Shown here in pieces: positions 1-9,062 of a DNA stretch of 64,000 bases (position 1 is its first letter; each line of letters starts with the position of its first letter). Source of the stretch: Gammaproteobacteria bacterium (GTDB taxonomy: Bacteria > Pseudomonadota > Gammaproteobacteria > Nevskiales > Nevskiaceae). The stretch lies in contig JAPLSB010000012.1 in NCBI GenBank assembly GCA_026398875.1, positions 1 through 64,000 of the forward strand, given 5' to 3'. The notes beneath the pieces were generated by a model. That model ran no database searches, had not been told where the DNA came from, and worked only from the letters and a program-made list of their open reading frames with translations. The position numbers and the translations under genes are program-made.

Positions 1-31
1 CATCGGCACTACAAGGCCCCAGCCGCCGCTG

Positions 32-426
32 GTTTCAATCCTCGCCCGCTCTGATCAGAGCGGGCGACCCGCGGCGCTTCTGGGGCATTGACGTAGAGGG
101 TCATGTTTCAATCCACGCCCGCTCTGATCAGAGCGGGCGACCCGCACTTCAACGTGCGCTGCAGGCTGGCCGGCGAGTTTCAATCCACGCCCGCTCTGAT
201 CAGAGCGGGCGACGCCGCGATGGCCGCCGAAGCATCTGCGGCACCTTGTTTCAATCCACGCCCGCTCTGATCAGAGCGGGCGACCGCCGAGCCGGCGGCT
301 CGAACCGAGCATCAGCAGGTTTCAATCCACGCCCGCTCTGATCAGAGCGGGCGACGGTTGATGAACGTGGTGCCCTCGCCGCGATCCTGGTTTCAATCCA
401 CGCCCGCTCTGATCAGAGCGGGCGAC
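32..426 (-). CRISPR. Type I-C CRISPR array, 6 repeats and 5 spacers visible
   Basis: Six 37-bp repeats lie at 32-68, 105-141, 177-213, 248-284, 319-355 and 390-426. Each starts GTTTCAATCC and ends GAGCGGGCGAC, with an inner palindrome (CCCGCTCTGATCAGAGCGGG). Spacers are 36, 35, 34, 34 and 34 bp. In I-C systems the transcribed repeat ends in ATTGAAAC, so this array is read on the minus strand, away from cas2, with the leader at the right. The repeat at 32-68 differs from the others at one base (CCTCG for CCACG), as expected of the old, leader-distal end. Bases 1-31 could be trailer or a further spacer; the window edge prevents a decision. Confidence 0.98.
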
Positions 427-617
427 TCCGCCGTCGCATCGTATTGAATACGCCAAGGAAATTCCTGTGAAAACGCGAACCGACGACGGCATGAGAATTC
501 TGTCGCCTCGGCGCATTGCCGGCAACCTCGGAAGGTCCATACGGCCTCGGGTTGCCGGTTGCGCGAATGTCCCGGCTTTCGAGCGTCGCTACGCGTTCGC
601 GCACGGGCAGTTGACTG
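427..617 (-). promoter_or_regulatory. CRISPR leader between cas2 and the array
   Basis: This 191-bp stretch separates the last complete repeat from the cas2 stop codon. By position and by repeat orientation it is the leader: it should carry the pre-crRNA promoter and the site where new spacers enter next to the repeat at 390-426. I cannot point to a convincing -35/-10 pair by eye. It has no credible gene. Confidence 0.7.
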
Positions 618-908
618 TCAAATGACGAGGGGGCCATCAAAATCCACGGCCTTGAATTTGCCGTGTTCCCTGACATGCAGATCTACAGGTTCTGTCAGCC
701 GGTAGAAGCGCAGACAGTCTTCATCAGGGTCAATGATGTCAAGCAGCTTGCGTTCCAGAGCTTCGAACTGCATGGCGTCGACCCGGCATTCGAATACCGA
801 TTTCTGGACCCGCTGGCCGATCCCTTCGCAGGTGCGCGCGACTCGGCGCAGGCGCCGCCGCCCTTCCTTGGTTTCGGTGACCACGTCGTAGCAGACGATG
901 ACGAGCAT
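618..908 (-). CDS. cas2: CRISPR-associated endonuclease Cas2 (I-C)
   Basis: Cas2 forms the integrase complex with Cas1 that inserts new spacers. The protein is 96 residues, normal for Cas2, and opens with the family signature MLVIVCYDV, with the conserved acidic residue Asp8 at the end of the first beta strand; an RRRLRRVAR stretch follows. A longer in-frame extension exists, but it would read back into cas1, so the ATG at 908 is chosen. It lies 20 bp behind cas1 and is the last gene before the leader, the usual I-C order. Confidence 0.95.
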   Translation of the reverse strand: MLVIVCYDVVTETKEGRRRLRRVARTCEGIGQRVQKSVFECRVDAMQFEALERKLLDIIDPDEDCLRFYRLTEPVDLHVREHGKFKAVDFDGPLVI

Positions 909-928
909 GATGGTGGCCGTGGTGCCCG

Positions 929-1972
929 TCAGCGGGCAATGAACGGCAGGTAGGCTTCGGTATCGCCACGCAGCGTTCGCGCCAGCAGGCGCGCTTGCAG
1001 CTGCGGCAGCAGGCCGATCGGCACTTCGGTTTCGAGCAGCGGGTGCGTCAGCTTCTCCTGCTTCTTTTCCTGCCAAGCGATGCTGACAGCACGACGGGCC
1101 GCGTCTTCCATCAGCACGGCTCCTCCCTCGGTGATGCGGAAATCCCGCTCTTTAATCTGGCCGCGATTGATCAGCGTCAGTGCCAGGCGATCGGCAAGCA
1201 CGGCGCGAAACTCTTCGATCAGATCGAGCGCCAGCGCCGGGCGGCCGGGCCGAAGTGCATGCAGGAAACCGAACTGCGGATCAAGGCCCACGGTTTCGAG
1301 GGCACTGCGGCAATCGTGGGTCAGCAAGGTGTAGAGGAACGATAACAACGCGTTCAGGCGATCGCGCGGCGGGCGGCGGCTGCGGCCGTCCAGTGCAAAG
1401 GCCGCGCGCTGGTCGGCACGCAGCAAGTGGTTGATGGCGGCGAAGTAGGTGCGGGCAGCTTCGCCTTCGATACCTCTCAGCGCATTGAGATCATCGGTAA
1501 CGGAGACGGCGCGGAGGCTGGCGTCGAGTTTCACCACGGCAGCGTCGAGCGCGCTGCGGTCGTCATCGGTCTTGGCTTCGCGGGCCCCGCGCTGCAGCAC
1601 GGCGCGGCTGTTGCGCAGCTTGCCGGCCACGCAGGGACGGGCGATGGCGAGCGCTTGGGCGGGATCAGCCGATGCTTCGAACTGGGCGCGGCGCAGCAGT
1701 ACGTTGCCACTGACCGGGCCTTCGATCCGTGCCTTGAAGCGGCCATTGCGATCGAGCAGCGTCATGCCGATGCCGTCGCTCGCACAGCGCCCGATCAGCG
1801 CCGGCGAGATCAGCACGTCGCCGGTGCAGACGATGCCGCCGAGGTGATGCAGCGGGACGCGCAAGCGGGTTTCGCGTTCGATCTCGATGCGGACGGTGTC
1901 GTTGTCCAGATGCAGATAGCTGCCGGTCGTGGTCACGTACAGCGTGTTCAGCAGGGTGTACGCGGTGCTCAT
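929..1972 (-). CDS. cas1: CRISPR-associated endonuclease/integrase Cas1 (I-C)
   Basis: Cas1 is the metal-dependent integrase of spacer acquisition. The 347-residue product has the I-C form: an N-terminal beta domain, then a helical catalytic domain with [11 protein letters not shown] near residues 168-177 (catalytic Glu), His238 in [11 protein letters not shown] and Asp250 in [10 protein letters not shown]. These match the Glu-His-Asp set expected for an active enzyme. Its start overlaps the cas4 stop by 4 bp (ATGA), so the two were built to be translated together, although cas4 itself now appears broken. Confidence 0.96.
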   Translation of the reverse strand: MSTAYTLLNTLYVTTTGSYLHLDNDTVRIEIERETRLRVPLHHLGGIVCTGDVLISPALIGRCASDGIGMTLLDRNGRFKARIEGPVSGNVLLRRAQFEASADPAQALAIARPCVAGKLRNSRAVLQRGAREAKTDDDRSALDAAVVKLDASLRAVSVTDDLNALRGIEGEAARTYFAAINHLLRADQRAAFALDGRSRRPPRDRLNALLSFLYTLLTHDCRSALETVGLDPQFGFLHALRPGRPALALDLIEEFRAVLADRLALTLINRGQIKERDFRITEGGAVLMEDAARRAVSIAWQEKKQEKLTHPLLETEVPIGLLPQLQARLLARTLRGDTEAYLPFIAR

Positions 1973-2581
1973 GCCGGGCGGTAAAGGTCCGAAAGCAGGT
2001 TGCGATAGCGGGATTGCGCGGCTACCGCTACTGGCTGGCAGAGATCAATCAGCGAGCAGTGCTTGCAGCGGGCGTCATTGGCAGGCGGTGGCAGTCGCGC
2101 TTCATCAAGCAGGGTGCGGACAGCCTGCGTGGCCGCTGCAACAGCGTTGCGCAGGCTGGGCGTGATGGCTACCCCGCGTCGGCGCGGGAACTGAAATGGA
2201 AGATCGCGCCGAACGGTACCGGCTTGCCGGTCATCTCTTCGAGGCACAGGGCCTGTGCGGCAAGCTGCAGATCATCATGCGCGCGCTGGCGCCTGGGCCG
2301 TGCTTGTACTCGACCGGATAGGCGGAGCCGTCGCGCGCGAATTCCACCAGATCAGCCTTGCCGATCAGCCCCAGTTGCTCGTTCCAGAGTGGCATCGCGC
2401 GCTCGATGCGGATGGTGCCTTCGCGCTCTGCACCGGGTTCATCGACCAAGGCATGAACGGCGTTGCCGCGCGCCGTGTGTAGGTTGTCGGCAAACACCTG
2501 CTCGACGTGGATCAGGGCGCACTGGCGCGGGCAGTAGCTCCAGTGCTGCAGGGCCGAGATGGCGATCGAAACTTCGTTCAC
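1969..2581 (-). pseudogene. cas4: cas4 (I-C), disrupted by two apparent frameshifts
   Basis: Cas4 is a RecB-like nuclease with a four-cysteine Fe-S cluster that trims prespacers and checks the PAM. Reading from 2581, frame 1 gives the N-terminus with the cluster cysteine in SYCPRQCALIHVEQ and the nuclease motif YPVEYKHGP. Near 2287 a base seems to be missing in a C run, after which a second frame carries [18 protein letters not shown]. Near 2178 another base is missing, after which a third frame carries the C-terminal cysteines in DARCKHCSLIDLC. All parts of Cas4 are thus present but in three frames; the middle frame meets TAG at 2169-2171. Either this is recent decay or two sequencing errors. 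Spacer capture may still work without Cas4 but with poorer PAM choice. Confidence 0.85.
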
Positions 2582-2627
2582 GTCAGGATTGACCGGGTCC
2601 CGTTCGCAGCAGTGCGGCGTGGCCCCG

Positions 2628-2646
2628 GTGATACCATTGATATCAC
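2628..2646. promoter_or_regulatory. Putative VapBC operator
   Basis: A perfect inverted repeat, GTGATA-N7-TATCAC, lies 30 bp before vapB, within the 95-bp gap between the divergent cas4 and vapB starts. Ribbon-helix-helix antitoxins of the FitA/VapB class usually bind such palindromes to repress their own promoter. The gap is small, so the bound complex could also affect transcription towards cas4-cas1-cas2. Binding is inferred, not shown. Confidence 0.6.
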
Positions 2647-2676
2647 GGCTGACAAGGCCTGAACGGGAGCCTGGAC

Positions 2677-2916
2677 ATGGGTGACATCGTGCTGCGCAAG
2701 CTGGATGACCAGCTCAAGGAACGCCTGCGGCAGCGTGCCGCGAGGAACAGCCGCTCGATGTCCGAAGAGCTGCGCGAAATCGTTCGCGAAGCACTGACCG
2801 GGCAGGACCGTCGCGCCGAATTCAGGAAGCTTTCGGCGGAGGTGCGTGCGCTGAGTGCCGGCAAGGCGCAGACGCCGTCTGAAGTCCTGGTTCGCGAGAG
2901 TCGCGACGAACGATGA
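2677..2916 (+). CDS. vapB: FitA/VapB-like ribbon-helix-helix antitoxin
   Basis: This 79-residue protein is predicted to neutralise the PIN toxin encoded directly downstream and to repress the pair. The first 45 residues have the Arc/MetJ ribbon-helix-helix pattern: a beta strand DIVLRKLDD, then two amphipathic helices with RSMSEELREIVREAL. The C-terminal part is charged and would occupy the toxin active site. Its stop overlaps the vapC start by 4 bp, as usual in such operons. It lies opposite to all surrounding cas genes. Confidence 0.88.
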   Translation: MGDIVLRKLDDQLKERLRQRAARNSRSMSEELREIVREALTGQDRRAEFRKLSAEVRALSAGKAQTPSEVLVRESRDER

Positions 2917-3362
2917 AGACCCGGCTGGTGATCGACGCGAGCGTCGCCGCCAAATGGGTGGTCACCGAACCGGATTCTGACGCCGCGCTGGCGCTGCTCG
3001 ACCATGAACTGCTGGTCCCGGATGTCCTGTTTGGCGAATGCGCCAATGTGCTGTGGAAGAAGGTGATTCGCGGCGAACTCGAACCCGCCGTCGCGGATAC
3101 GGCCGCGCGGGTGCTGCTCGCAGCCAGTGTCGATACCTTCCCGAGTATTCCGCTGGTGCCCAAGGCGCTGGCGCTTGCGATCCTGCTTCGGCATCCGGTG
3201 TATGACTGCTTGTACCTCGCGCTCGCAGCTGCCGAGAACGCGCTGCTGGTCACGGCCGATCGCCGGCTGTATGCGCGCTGCCAGCAGGCGGACGCGCTGC
3301 CGCTGGGCCTGCGCATCCACTTGCTCGGGCAACCGCCCGCAGCGGTTCCGGCCTTTCACTGA
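2913..3362 (+). CDS. vapC: VapC-like PIN-domain ribonuclease toxin
   Basis: PIN-domain toxins cleave RNA, often tRNA or rRNA, when released from the antitoxin. The 149-residue product keeps the acidic metal-binding residues: Asp8 (VIDASVAAKW), Glu42 (FGECANVLWKK), Asp98 (VYDCLYLALA) and Asp116 (LVTADRRLY), so it should be active. It is translationally coupled to vapB. It ends 12 bp before the convergent cas7c stop. The fold is clear; the RNA target is unknown. Confidence 0.9.
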   Translation: MKTRLVIDASVAAKWVVTEPDSDAALALLDHELLVPDVLFGECANVLWKKVIRGELEPAVADTAARVLLAASVDTFPSIPLVPKALALAILLRHPVYDCLYLALAAAENALLVTADRRLYARCQQADALPLGLRIHLLGQPPAAVPAFH

Positions 3363-3374
3363 CACTTACTTCGG

Positions 3375-4259
3375 TCAGCCGAGTATCCGCAGCAAGGTGA
3401 CGCCAGATGGAAGATCGGCGTCGTTGACGGTCACCACGTAGTCCTTGAACGAACGAGGAGCCGTCACGCCGTCGCGAAGCCGGGCGTCAACGCGCTCGAA
3501 CAAGGCATGCGCGTGCGCGTTGCCAAGCTTCGATTCGTGCTTGAACACGTACAGGCCGCGCGTCGCCATTTCGCCGCGCGCAGCCGAGCGGTCGTGCTCG
3601 AACATCTGCTGCAGCGCCTGCCAGAGCAGCGTCAGGTCGTCTTCCGAGAACCCGGTCTGATCGGCGAGGAAGGCCGATACGAAGCCATGGGCCACGTAGA
3701 GGCCATACGGCACGGTGTGCTTGCGGCCCATCGTGCGGTTGTCGCCGTCCTGCTTTTCGGCTTCGGCTTCGGTGGCCACGGCCATGCGGGTGATCGAATG
3801 CTCCTGCGACATGATCGGATCGTAGGAGCGGGCGAACGTCAGCTGTACCGGCCCGCGCACCTGGCCGCAGTTGATGCCGGTGGACATCACTGCGCCGAAG
3901 GTGCGGACGTCGAAGAAGTTCTTGCACATCCAGGCCTTGGCTTCGCCCGTCTTGTCGCCGCCCTTGCGCTTCTTGTCGTCGCCCTTGAGCAGGTCGCCAG
4001 CGCCAATCGCTTCATAGGCGCGCACGTGCTGGAGATTCAGCACCGCGCGTTCCTTCACATAGATCTCGTACGGCGGCTGCTCGCTCTTGACCATGCCGAC
4101 GAAGTTGCGAATCTTGCGCTTCAGGCTGACGTCGGTGACTAGCCCGCAGCCGGTTTCGTCGTCGAGCCGCGGCAGGTTGCCGGCATCCGGATCGCCGTTC
4201 GGGTTGCCATTGGTCACTTCGAACAGCAGCACGAAGTCGTAGCGATTCTCCAGGCTCAT
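3375..4259 (-). CDS. cas7: Type I-C Cascade backbone protein Cas7c (Csd2)
   Basis: Cas7c polymerises along the crRNA to form the backbone of the I-C Cascade complex. The 294-residue length is typical. It opens with the family motif [21 protein letters not shown], and has the RAMP-like core with ICGQ-type stretch [18 protein letters not shown] and a central ITRMAV strand. Its start overlaps the cas8c stop by 4 bp. It is the last gene of the interference half; the next gene, vapC, is convergent. Confidence 0.96.
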   Translation of the reverse strand: MSLENRYDFVLLFEVTNGNPNGDPDAGNLPRLDDETGCGLVTDVSLKRKIRNFVGMVKSEQPPYEIYVKERAVLNLQHVRAYEAIGAGDLLKGDDKKRKGGDKTGEAKAWMCKNFFDVRTFGAVMSTGINCGQVRGPVQLTFARSYDPIMSQEHSITRMAVATEAEAEKQDGDNRTMGRKHTVPYGLYVAHGFVSAFLADQTGFSEDDLTLLWQALQQMFEHDRSAARGEMATRGLYVFKHESKLGNAHAHALFERVDARLRDGVTAPRSFKDYVVTVNDADLPSGVTLLRILG

Positions 4260-6022
4260 GATTCCTTGCTCCCTGCGGTCTTGTATGTGGATTCGTGTTG
4301 ACGCTGGTGGTAGTAGCCGACGATGAACGTGCCCTGCTCGTCGTGGCGAAGCGCAGGCGGGAACGGAGCATCGATGCCGAGCCTCGCGACGCGGTCGTTC
4401 AGCAGCTTTTCGAGATTGACGGCGCGTCCGCCCTTGTCTCGGCGCATCTTCTTCAGATGCTTCAGTGCCAGCTCGATGAGCTTCGGAAACGTCCTTTGCG
4501 GATTGGCCTGTGCAGCGCCCCAGTAGGTATCGCGGATGCTGCGATTGATGTCGCCCATCGCTTCTTCCTGAATGCGTTCAAGGACCATGAACAGTTGGCC
4601 GAGCAGATAGGCCGGGGTGTTGTTGTCGGGGTCGAGTGCCACGGTCAGCTCCTTGCCGCCATCGGGTCGGCTGCGCTTGGTTCGGTTGAGACAGGCCTTG
4701 AGGATCGCCGCACGGGCGTAATCGACATCCTGTTCGGCACGGCAGCGGCGCAGCGCCGCAGCGAACAGGGTTTGTGGGTATGGCCGATCTGCCAGCACGG
4801 CCTGCATGACTTCGCCGCCGAGGTTCGGTGGAATGTTTTCAGCCTTGCGCAGCAGCGCGCAGGACAGCAGCAGGCGAAACAGATTCGGCGTTTCCAGCTC
4901 GAACTTCGGGCGCACGATGTCGAGATCGTTCAGATGCCGCTGAAATCTCGGCGACAGCTCGGCAACCGTGGCGGTATGCCAGAAGCGCACCGACAGGCGT
5001 GCGGCGTTCGGCGCCAGCGCCAGCACATGAAAGCGCGAGTCCTTGGCCTGCGCCGTGAGCTTGCCGGCGCGAACGGAATCGAAGACCTGCTTGATGTATT
5101 CGATCGCCTGCGTCGGGTCGTCCTTCTTCTTGACGCCGAACAGCGCTGCGAAAGCGGACTCGATCGGGTGTTCGATTTCCTCGGCCCAGAACACGGTGGA
5201 CGCATCGCCAACCTGGATGCGGTGGCGCTCGTCCTTCAGCAGATCATTAAGCGCCGTCGTGTACTTGGCTGCTGCCGGCTTGCCGATCGGTGCATTGGCA
5301 CCTTGTGCCTTGCCGTAGGACTCGAAGGCATCGAGATTGAACGACACCAGATTGGCGCCGGAACTCTGAGCGCCCCAGACATTCTTGATCGCCGGATGCA
5401 GGCGCTCAATCACCGCCGCCTCTCCTGTGACCAGACAGGTTCCGTCGGCTTCCTCGCCACCTACCTGCGCAAGCCACCAGCTTCGGAAGCACTCGCGTTG
5501 ACAGACCAGTTCGCTGTCGTGCTGCAGGCGGAAGCTCAGCAGCGGATTGGTGGTGCGCAGCGTCTCCCAGTCGGGTAGGGTGCGCAGCTTGTCGCGTTCC
5601 TCCGCCTTGCCAAGAAAAGCCAGTACCGCTGCAACGCCTGCGTCTTGCTGAACCGATTCGGGCAGTTCATCGAGGCGGGAACGGAATGCGAGATGTTGCT
5701 CGCGAATGCGCTCTGGCTTGGCGACCTTGTTCTTGATTTCGGTTTCCACACCGAGCACATATTCGGCCGTATCCCAGAGCGGATTGGCGGCGATGCCGGA
5801 GGTCTTCTTGACGCCGGCCGGCACCATTTCGCTGCTGGCAATCAGCTTCTTGCCATCGACGCGGCGAGTGTCCTGCAGGCTCACGAAGCCGCCGCTGCGA
5901 TCGATGACGATCACGAACGGAATCGCTTTCCACTCGAACCCGACCGGAGCCGGGCCGCTGTCTTCATCGGCGCCCAGCCTGGCGCGGCGGTCATACAGTG
6001 TGACCAGGCTTTGCAGGATCAT
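4256..6022 (-). CDS. cas8c: Type I-C Cascade large subunit Cas8c (Csd1)
   Basis: Cas8c recognises the PAM and recruits Cas3; in many I-C systems an internal start within cas8c also supplies the small subunit Cas11. The 588-residue protein begins [14 protein letters not shown] and contains the typical Csd1 block [24 protein letters not shown] (near residues 224-247), followed by [12 protein letters not shown]. It overlaps both cas5c and cas7c by 4 bp, so the three Cascade genes are tightly coupled. I saw no internal damage. Confidence 0.95.
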   Translation of the reverse strand: MILQSLVTLYDRRARLGADEDSGPAPVGFEWKAIPFVIVIDRSGGFVSLQDTRRVDGKKLIASSEMVPAGVKKTSGIAANPLWDTAEYVLGVETEIKNKVAKPERIREQHLAFRSRLDELPESVQQDAGVAAVLAFLGKAEERDKLRTLPDWETLRTTNPLLSFRLQHDSELVCQRECFRSWWLAQVGGEEADGTCLVTGEAAVIERLHPAIKNVWGAQSSGANLVSFNLDAFESYGKAQGANAPIGKPAAAKYTTALNDLLKDERHRIQVGDASTVFWAEEIEHPIESAFAALFGVKKKDDPTQAIEYIKQVFDSVRAGKLTAQAKDSRFHVLALAPNAARLSVRFWHTATVAELSPRFQRHLNDLDIVRPKFELETPNLFRLLLSCALLRKAENIPPNLGGEVMQAVLADRPYPQTLFAAALRRCRAEQDVDYARAAILKACLNRTKRSRPDGGKELTVALDPDNNTPAYLLGQLFMVLERIQEEAMGDINRSIRDTYWGAAQANPQRTFPKLIELALKHLKKMRRDKGGRAVNLEKLLNDRVARLGIDAPFPPALRHDEQGTFIVGYYHQRQHESTYKTAGSKES

Positions 6023-6678
6023 CCGCGCACCTCGCTGGATTCACGCGGTGGTACCTGAAGCACTCCGTGTTCGATACTGGCGCGGAAGAACAGCGGCCTG
6101 GGTGATTCGGCATCCGCGTAATCGAGGTCGTAAAGCATGAAGCCGAGATCACCGGTCCAGTCTTGCGGTGGCGGTTCGCGATTCGGATCTTCGATCAGGC
6201 GGAAGCGGGCGGAGAACTCGCGGCAGCCAAGATACGGCTGGTTCACGCATTGGCCGGCCAGTGCGCGGCGCTTGAACATCGCTGCGAACTTGGCGGGCGT
6301 GTCTTCGGCGCCGGCTTTTTCGGTCATGACGAAGCGTGCATGCAGTCGGTACCGCACATCGCGCAGGAACAGGCCAGCGCGCTGCTGGCGATCCTCATCG
6401 ACATACAGGCCAAGCTGCCCATGGCCTTCGCGCATTGCGGTTTCAACATTGCGCATGGCGATGCGATGGCCGACCTCGTTGCGACGCAGGCTGATCCACT
6501 TGACCGGGTTCAGCACCTCGATGCGTTCGACCTGCCAGCGGATCGCCGGCTTCCAGAGAATCGCCTCGAACACGGCGCGGGCGGCGGACGGCGTGATCAC
6601 GTCGTAGGAGACGCGTTCGACTTTCATTTCCGGGCGATTGAATGAAGCGAACTTGCCACTGACTTCAAGGCAGAACAT
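6019..6678 (-). CDS. cas5c: Type I-C Cas5c crRNA-processing protein (Csd5)
   Basis: In I-C systems Cas5c replaces Cas6: it cuts the pre-crRNA in the repeat hairpin and stays on the 5' handle. The protein has the typical N-terminus FCLEVSGKFASFNRPEMKVE followed by RVSYDVITPSAARAVFEAILW. I choose ATG at 6678 because a GGAAGG ribosome site stands 9 bp before it and this matches the usual family start; a TTG at 6708 overlapping the cas3 stop would add ten residues. The gene overlaps cas8c by 4 bp. Confidence 0.92.
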   Translation of the reverse strand: MFCLEVSGKFASFNRPEMKVERVSYDVITPSAARAVFEAILWKPAIRWQVERIEVLNPVKWISLRRNEVGHRIAMRNVETAMREGHGQLGLYVDEDRQQRAGLFLRDVRYRLHARFVMTEKAGAEDTPAKFAAMFKRRALAGQCVNQPYLGCREFSARFRLIEDPNREPPPQDWTGDLGFMLYDLDYADAESPRPLFFRASIEHGVLQVPPRESSEVRG

Positions 6679-6704
6679 GCAGATTTCCCTTCCAGTATCA
6701 GGAT

Positions 6705-9029
6705 TCAACCCACAAGCTTCGATGCTTCCAGCGCGCCTCCATCGACCAGCAAACCCAGCGCTCCGCTGTATTGCGCCACCGAACGCACGACCCAGAATCC
6801 AGGCAGCATTTCCTCGATGTCGCGTCGATCGCGCATCGTCTGGAATTCGTGTGGTGGCAGGCTGACCGTATAGCGCTGCAGCTTGCGCAACAACCAGCGT
6901 TCCGGGCCATCGCGGCGCAGCAATGTGATGAGCTTCTCGAAGTTGTCGTCACCGATGCATCGCTGATACGGAACGTAGACGCTCTGGTACCCGGTCTCGT
7001 CGTTGTCGATCAGCTTGAAGGTGTCTGCGGCGTCGCGCAGGTTTTTGACGTAACCGGTGTCGGTGTCGATTTCGAGCTTTTCGACGATCTTTTTCGCGTC
7101 GCGATCCTGCGCGTTGTAGAACAGCGCGAAGTACCGTTCGAACAGCTTGCGATCGAGGGCGTCGCCGGTGTGACCATGCAGCACTTCCCGGGCTGCACTT
7201 TCGGCCATGCGCAGGCTGCCGCGGGGCGCATCCTTCTCGCCGAAGAAGACATGAACCACGCCTTTGTCGAGAAGACCTTCGCGATTGCAGCGTCCGGCCG
7301 CCTGGGCAATGGAGTCCAGTCCGGCGAACTGGCGATAGACCACCGGCAGGTCGATATCGACGCCGCATTCGACCAGGGGTGTCGCGACAACGCGAACCGG
7401 TAGCAGGTCGGGATTGGCACGGCGCGCGCTCAATGCCTGCTTGATTCGCGCAATCACATCCGATCGATGCGCGCCGCACATCAGCGCCGACAGATGAATG
7501 GCGCCTGATGGCAGCAGCTGCCACAGCGCGCGGGCATCTGCGCGTCGGCTGACGATGGCCAGCACGTCGTCGTTGGCCGACATCCGTTCGGCGATGTCGG
7601 CCCAGCTTGAGCGCCGAGTGGTGTCGGCGGGCAGATGGACTTCCACACGTTTCAGGCCGCGATAGAGCCGATCGACATCGGCAATGATCTCGCGCGGTGT
7701 ATCGAGGCCCCGGAATCTGCTGCCGAAGCGTGCGCTGCTGGCAAGCGCCGGCTGGGTCGCGGTCGACAGTACGACGGTGGTCTTGTAGTGCCGGCTCAGC
7801 AGGTTCAGCGCATCGACGATCGGCTGAAGGAACGGCGGTGGCAGCAGCTGCGCTTCGTCGAGCACGACGACGCTTTCGCAGACGTTGTGCAGCTTGCGGC
7901 AGCGGCTGGTCTTGGCCGCAAACAATGATTCGAAGAACTGGACGCCGGTGGTGACGATCACTGGCGCGTCCCAGTTCTCGGTCGCGAGCTTCAGTCGCTC
8001 GCCTTGTCGCTCGCTTGCCTGGTCATCGCCATTGTCCTCGGCGTTGCTGTGATGTTCGATCACGGCGTCGGCAAATGCAGACGAGATGCTGCGGAAGACG
8101 TCGGCCGTCTGCTCGATGATGCTGGTGTAAGGAATCACGTAGATGACGCGCTTCAAGCCGTGCCGCGCAGCGTGTTCCAGTGCGAAGCCGAGACTGGCCA
8201 AGGTCTTGCCGCTACCCGTCGGCACCGTCAGCGTGAATAGCCCCTGCGCATCGCCGGCAGCGCGGCGGCAATCGGCCAGCACGTCGGCACGCAGGCGTTT
8301 GACCGGCGTGTCGGCAGCGAAGCGCGACATGAACTGATTGAAGTCCGGAAGCAGGCGATCGAGCGTTGGAAAGCTGGTGCGCAGCTGACTGGCTTTGATG
8401 CCACTGCCGAAGGCTTCGCTGTCGAGCCGATCGGCGTCGATTAGGCAGGAGAACAGCATGCGTACCCAGAACGCGTAGTTGCCGGGTGTGGGGTCGGTGC
8501 AGGGCGCGAGCGTGAACGCGGGAGGGCGGCCTTGATGCGCATCAAGAATCGCCGCATCGACCCCGCCCGCCAGCGCACGCGATAGATGCTCCGGCGCTTC
8601 GGCCTTGCTTAGCCGCTGCTGCAGGTCGAAGCCGTTGTAGAGCCCGCTGTGATGCGCGGCGATGATCTGGGCCAGTACCGGGCCGACGGGGCCGATCGAT
8701 GCCAGGGCATGCAGCGCGCCGGCAGCGGAATGATCCGGACCTTTCCGGCGCGGGTGGTCGTCTTCGAGATGGGCGTCCTCGGCGTTCGACTGGTCGACGC
8801 CACAGGCTTCGCGAATGAAGCGTTGCCAGTCAGGCGCGTACTTGCCCAGGTCGTGCCACAGGCCGCCGAGGCGGGCAAGTTCAGCAGCGCCGAATGCCGA
8901 TGCGAACATCGCGCTTCGTTCAGAGACCCCGCGCAGGTGGTCGGGCAACGGTTGGGCAAGGGGGCCATCACTGCCCGTTGTGTAGCGGGCGATGGGGGCT
9001 GTCGGGGCTGTATTGCGATCACTGTTCAT
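6705..9029 (-). CDS. cas3: CRISPR effector helicase-nuclease Cas3 (HD + SF2)
   Basis: Cas3 is recruited by target-bound Cascade and unwinds and degrades DNA. The 774-residue protein has an N-terminal HD nuclease domain (LWHDLGK at 57-63, His100, HH126-127) and an SF2 helicase: Walker A PTGSGKT at 270-276, DEAQ at 391-394, STATQP at 422-427, and a late QAAGRCNREG motif VI. All key residues are present, so interference should be intact. It is the first cas gene of the run. Confidence 0.96.
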   Translation of the reverse strand: MNSDRNTAPTAPIARYTTGSDGPLAQPLPDHLRGVSERSAMFASAFGAAELARLGGLWHDLGKYAPDWQRFIREACGVDQSNAEDAHLEDDHPRRKGPDHSAAGALHALASIGPVGPVLAQIIAAHHSGLYNGFDLQQRLSKAEAPEHLSRALAGGVDAAILDAHQGRPPAFTLAPCTDPTPGNYAFWVRMLFSCLIDADRLDSEAFGSGIKASQLRTSFPTLDRLLPDFNQFMSRFAADTPVKRLRADVLADCRRAAGDAQGLFTLTVPTGSGKTLASLGFALEHAARHGLKRVIYVIPYTSIIEQTADVFRSISSAFADAVIEHHSNAEDNGDDQASERQGERLKLATENWDAPVIVTTGVQFFESLFAAKTSRCRKLHNVCESVVVLDEAQLLPPPFLQPIVDALNLLSRHYKTTVVLSTATQPALASSARFGSRFRGLDTPREIIADVDRLYRGLKRVEVHLPADTTRRSSWADIAERMSANDDVLAIVSRRADARALWQLLPSGAIHLSALMCGAHRSDVIARIKQALSARRANPDLLPVRVVATPLVECGVDIDLPVVYRQFAGLDSIAQAAGRCNREGLLDKGVVHVFFGEKDAPRGSLRMAESAAREVLHGHTGDALDRKLFERYFALFYNAQDRDAKKIVEKLEIDTDTGYVKNLRDAADTFKLIDNDETGYQSVYVPYQRCIGDDNFEKLITLLRRDGPERWLLRKLQRYTVSLPPHEFQTMRDRRDIEEMLPGFWVVRSVAQYSGALGLLVDGGALEASKLVG

Positions 9030-9062
9030 TTGTCGCGGTCCCCGCGGTTGTTAAGGGAGCAC

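Noticed and set aside
1-31. A further CRISPR spacer at the window edge
   Set aside because: No repeat is visible to its left, so it cannot be told from trailer sequence.
4295-5578. 427-residue open frame on the plus strand across cas8c
   Set aside because: It is antisense to a clear cas8c gene and has no protein features; long antisense frames are common in GC-rich genes.
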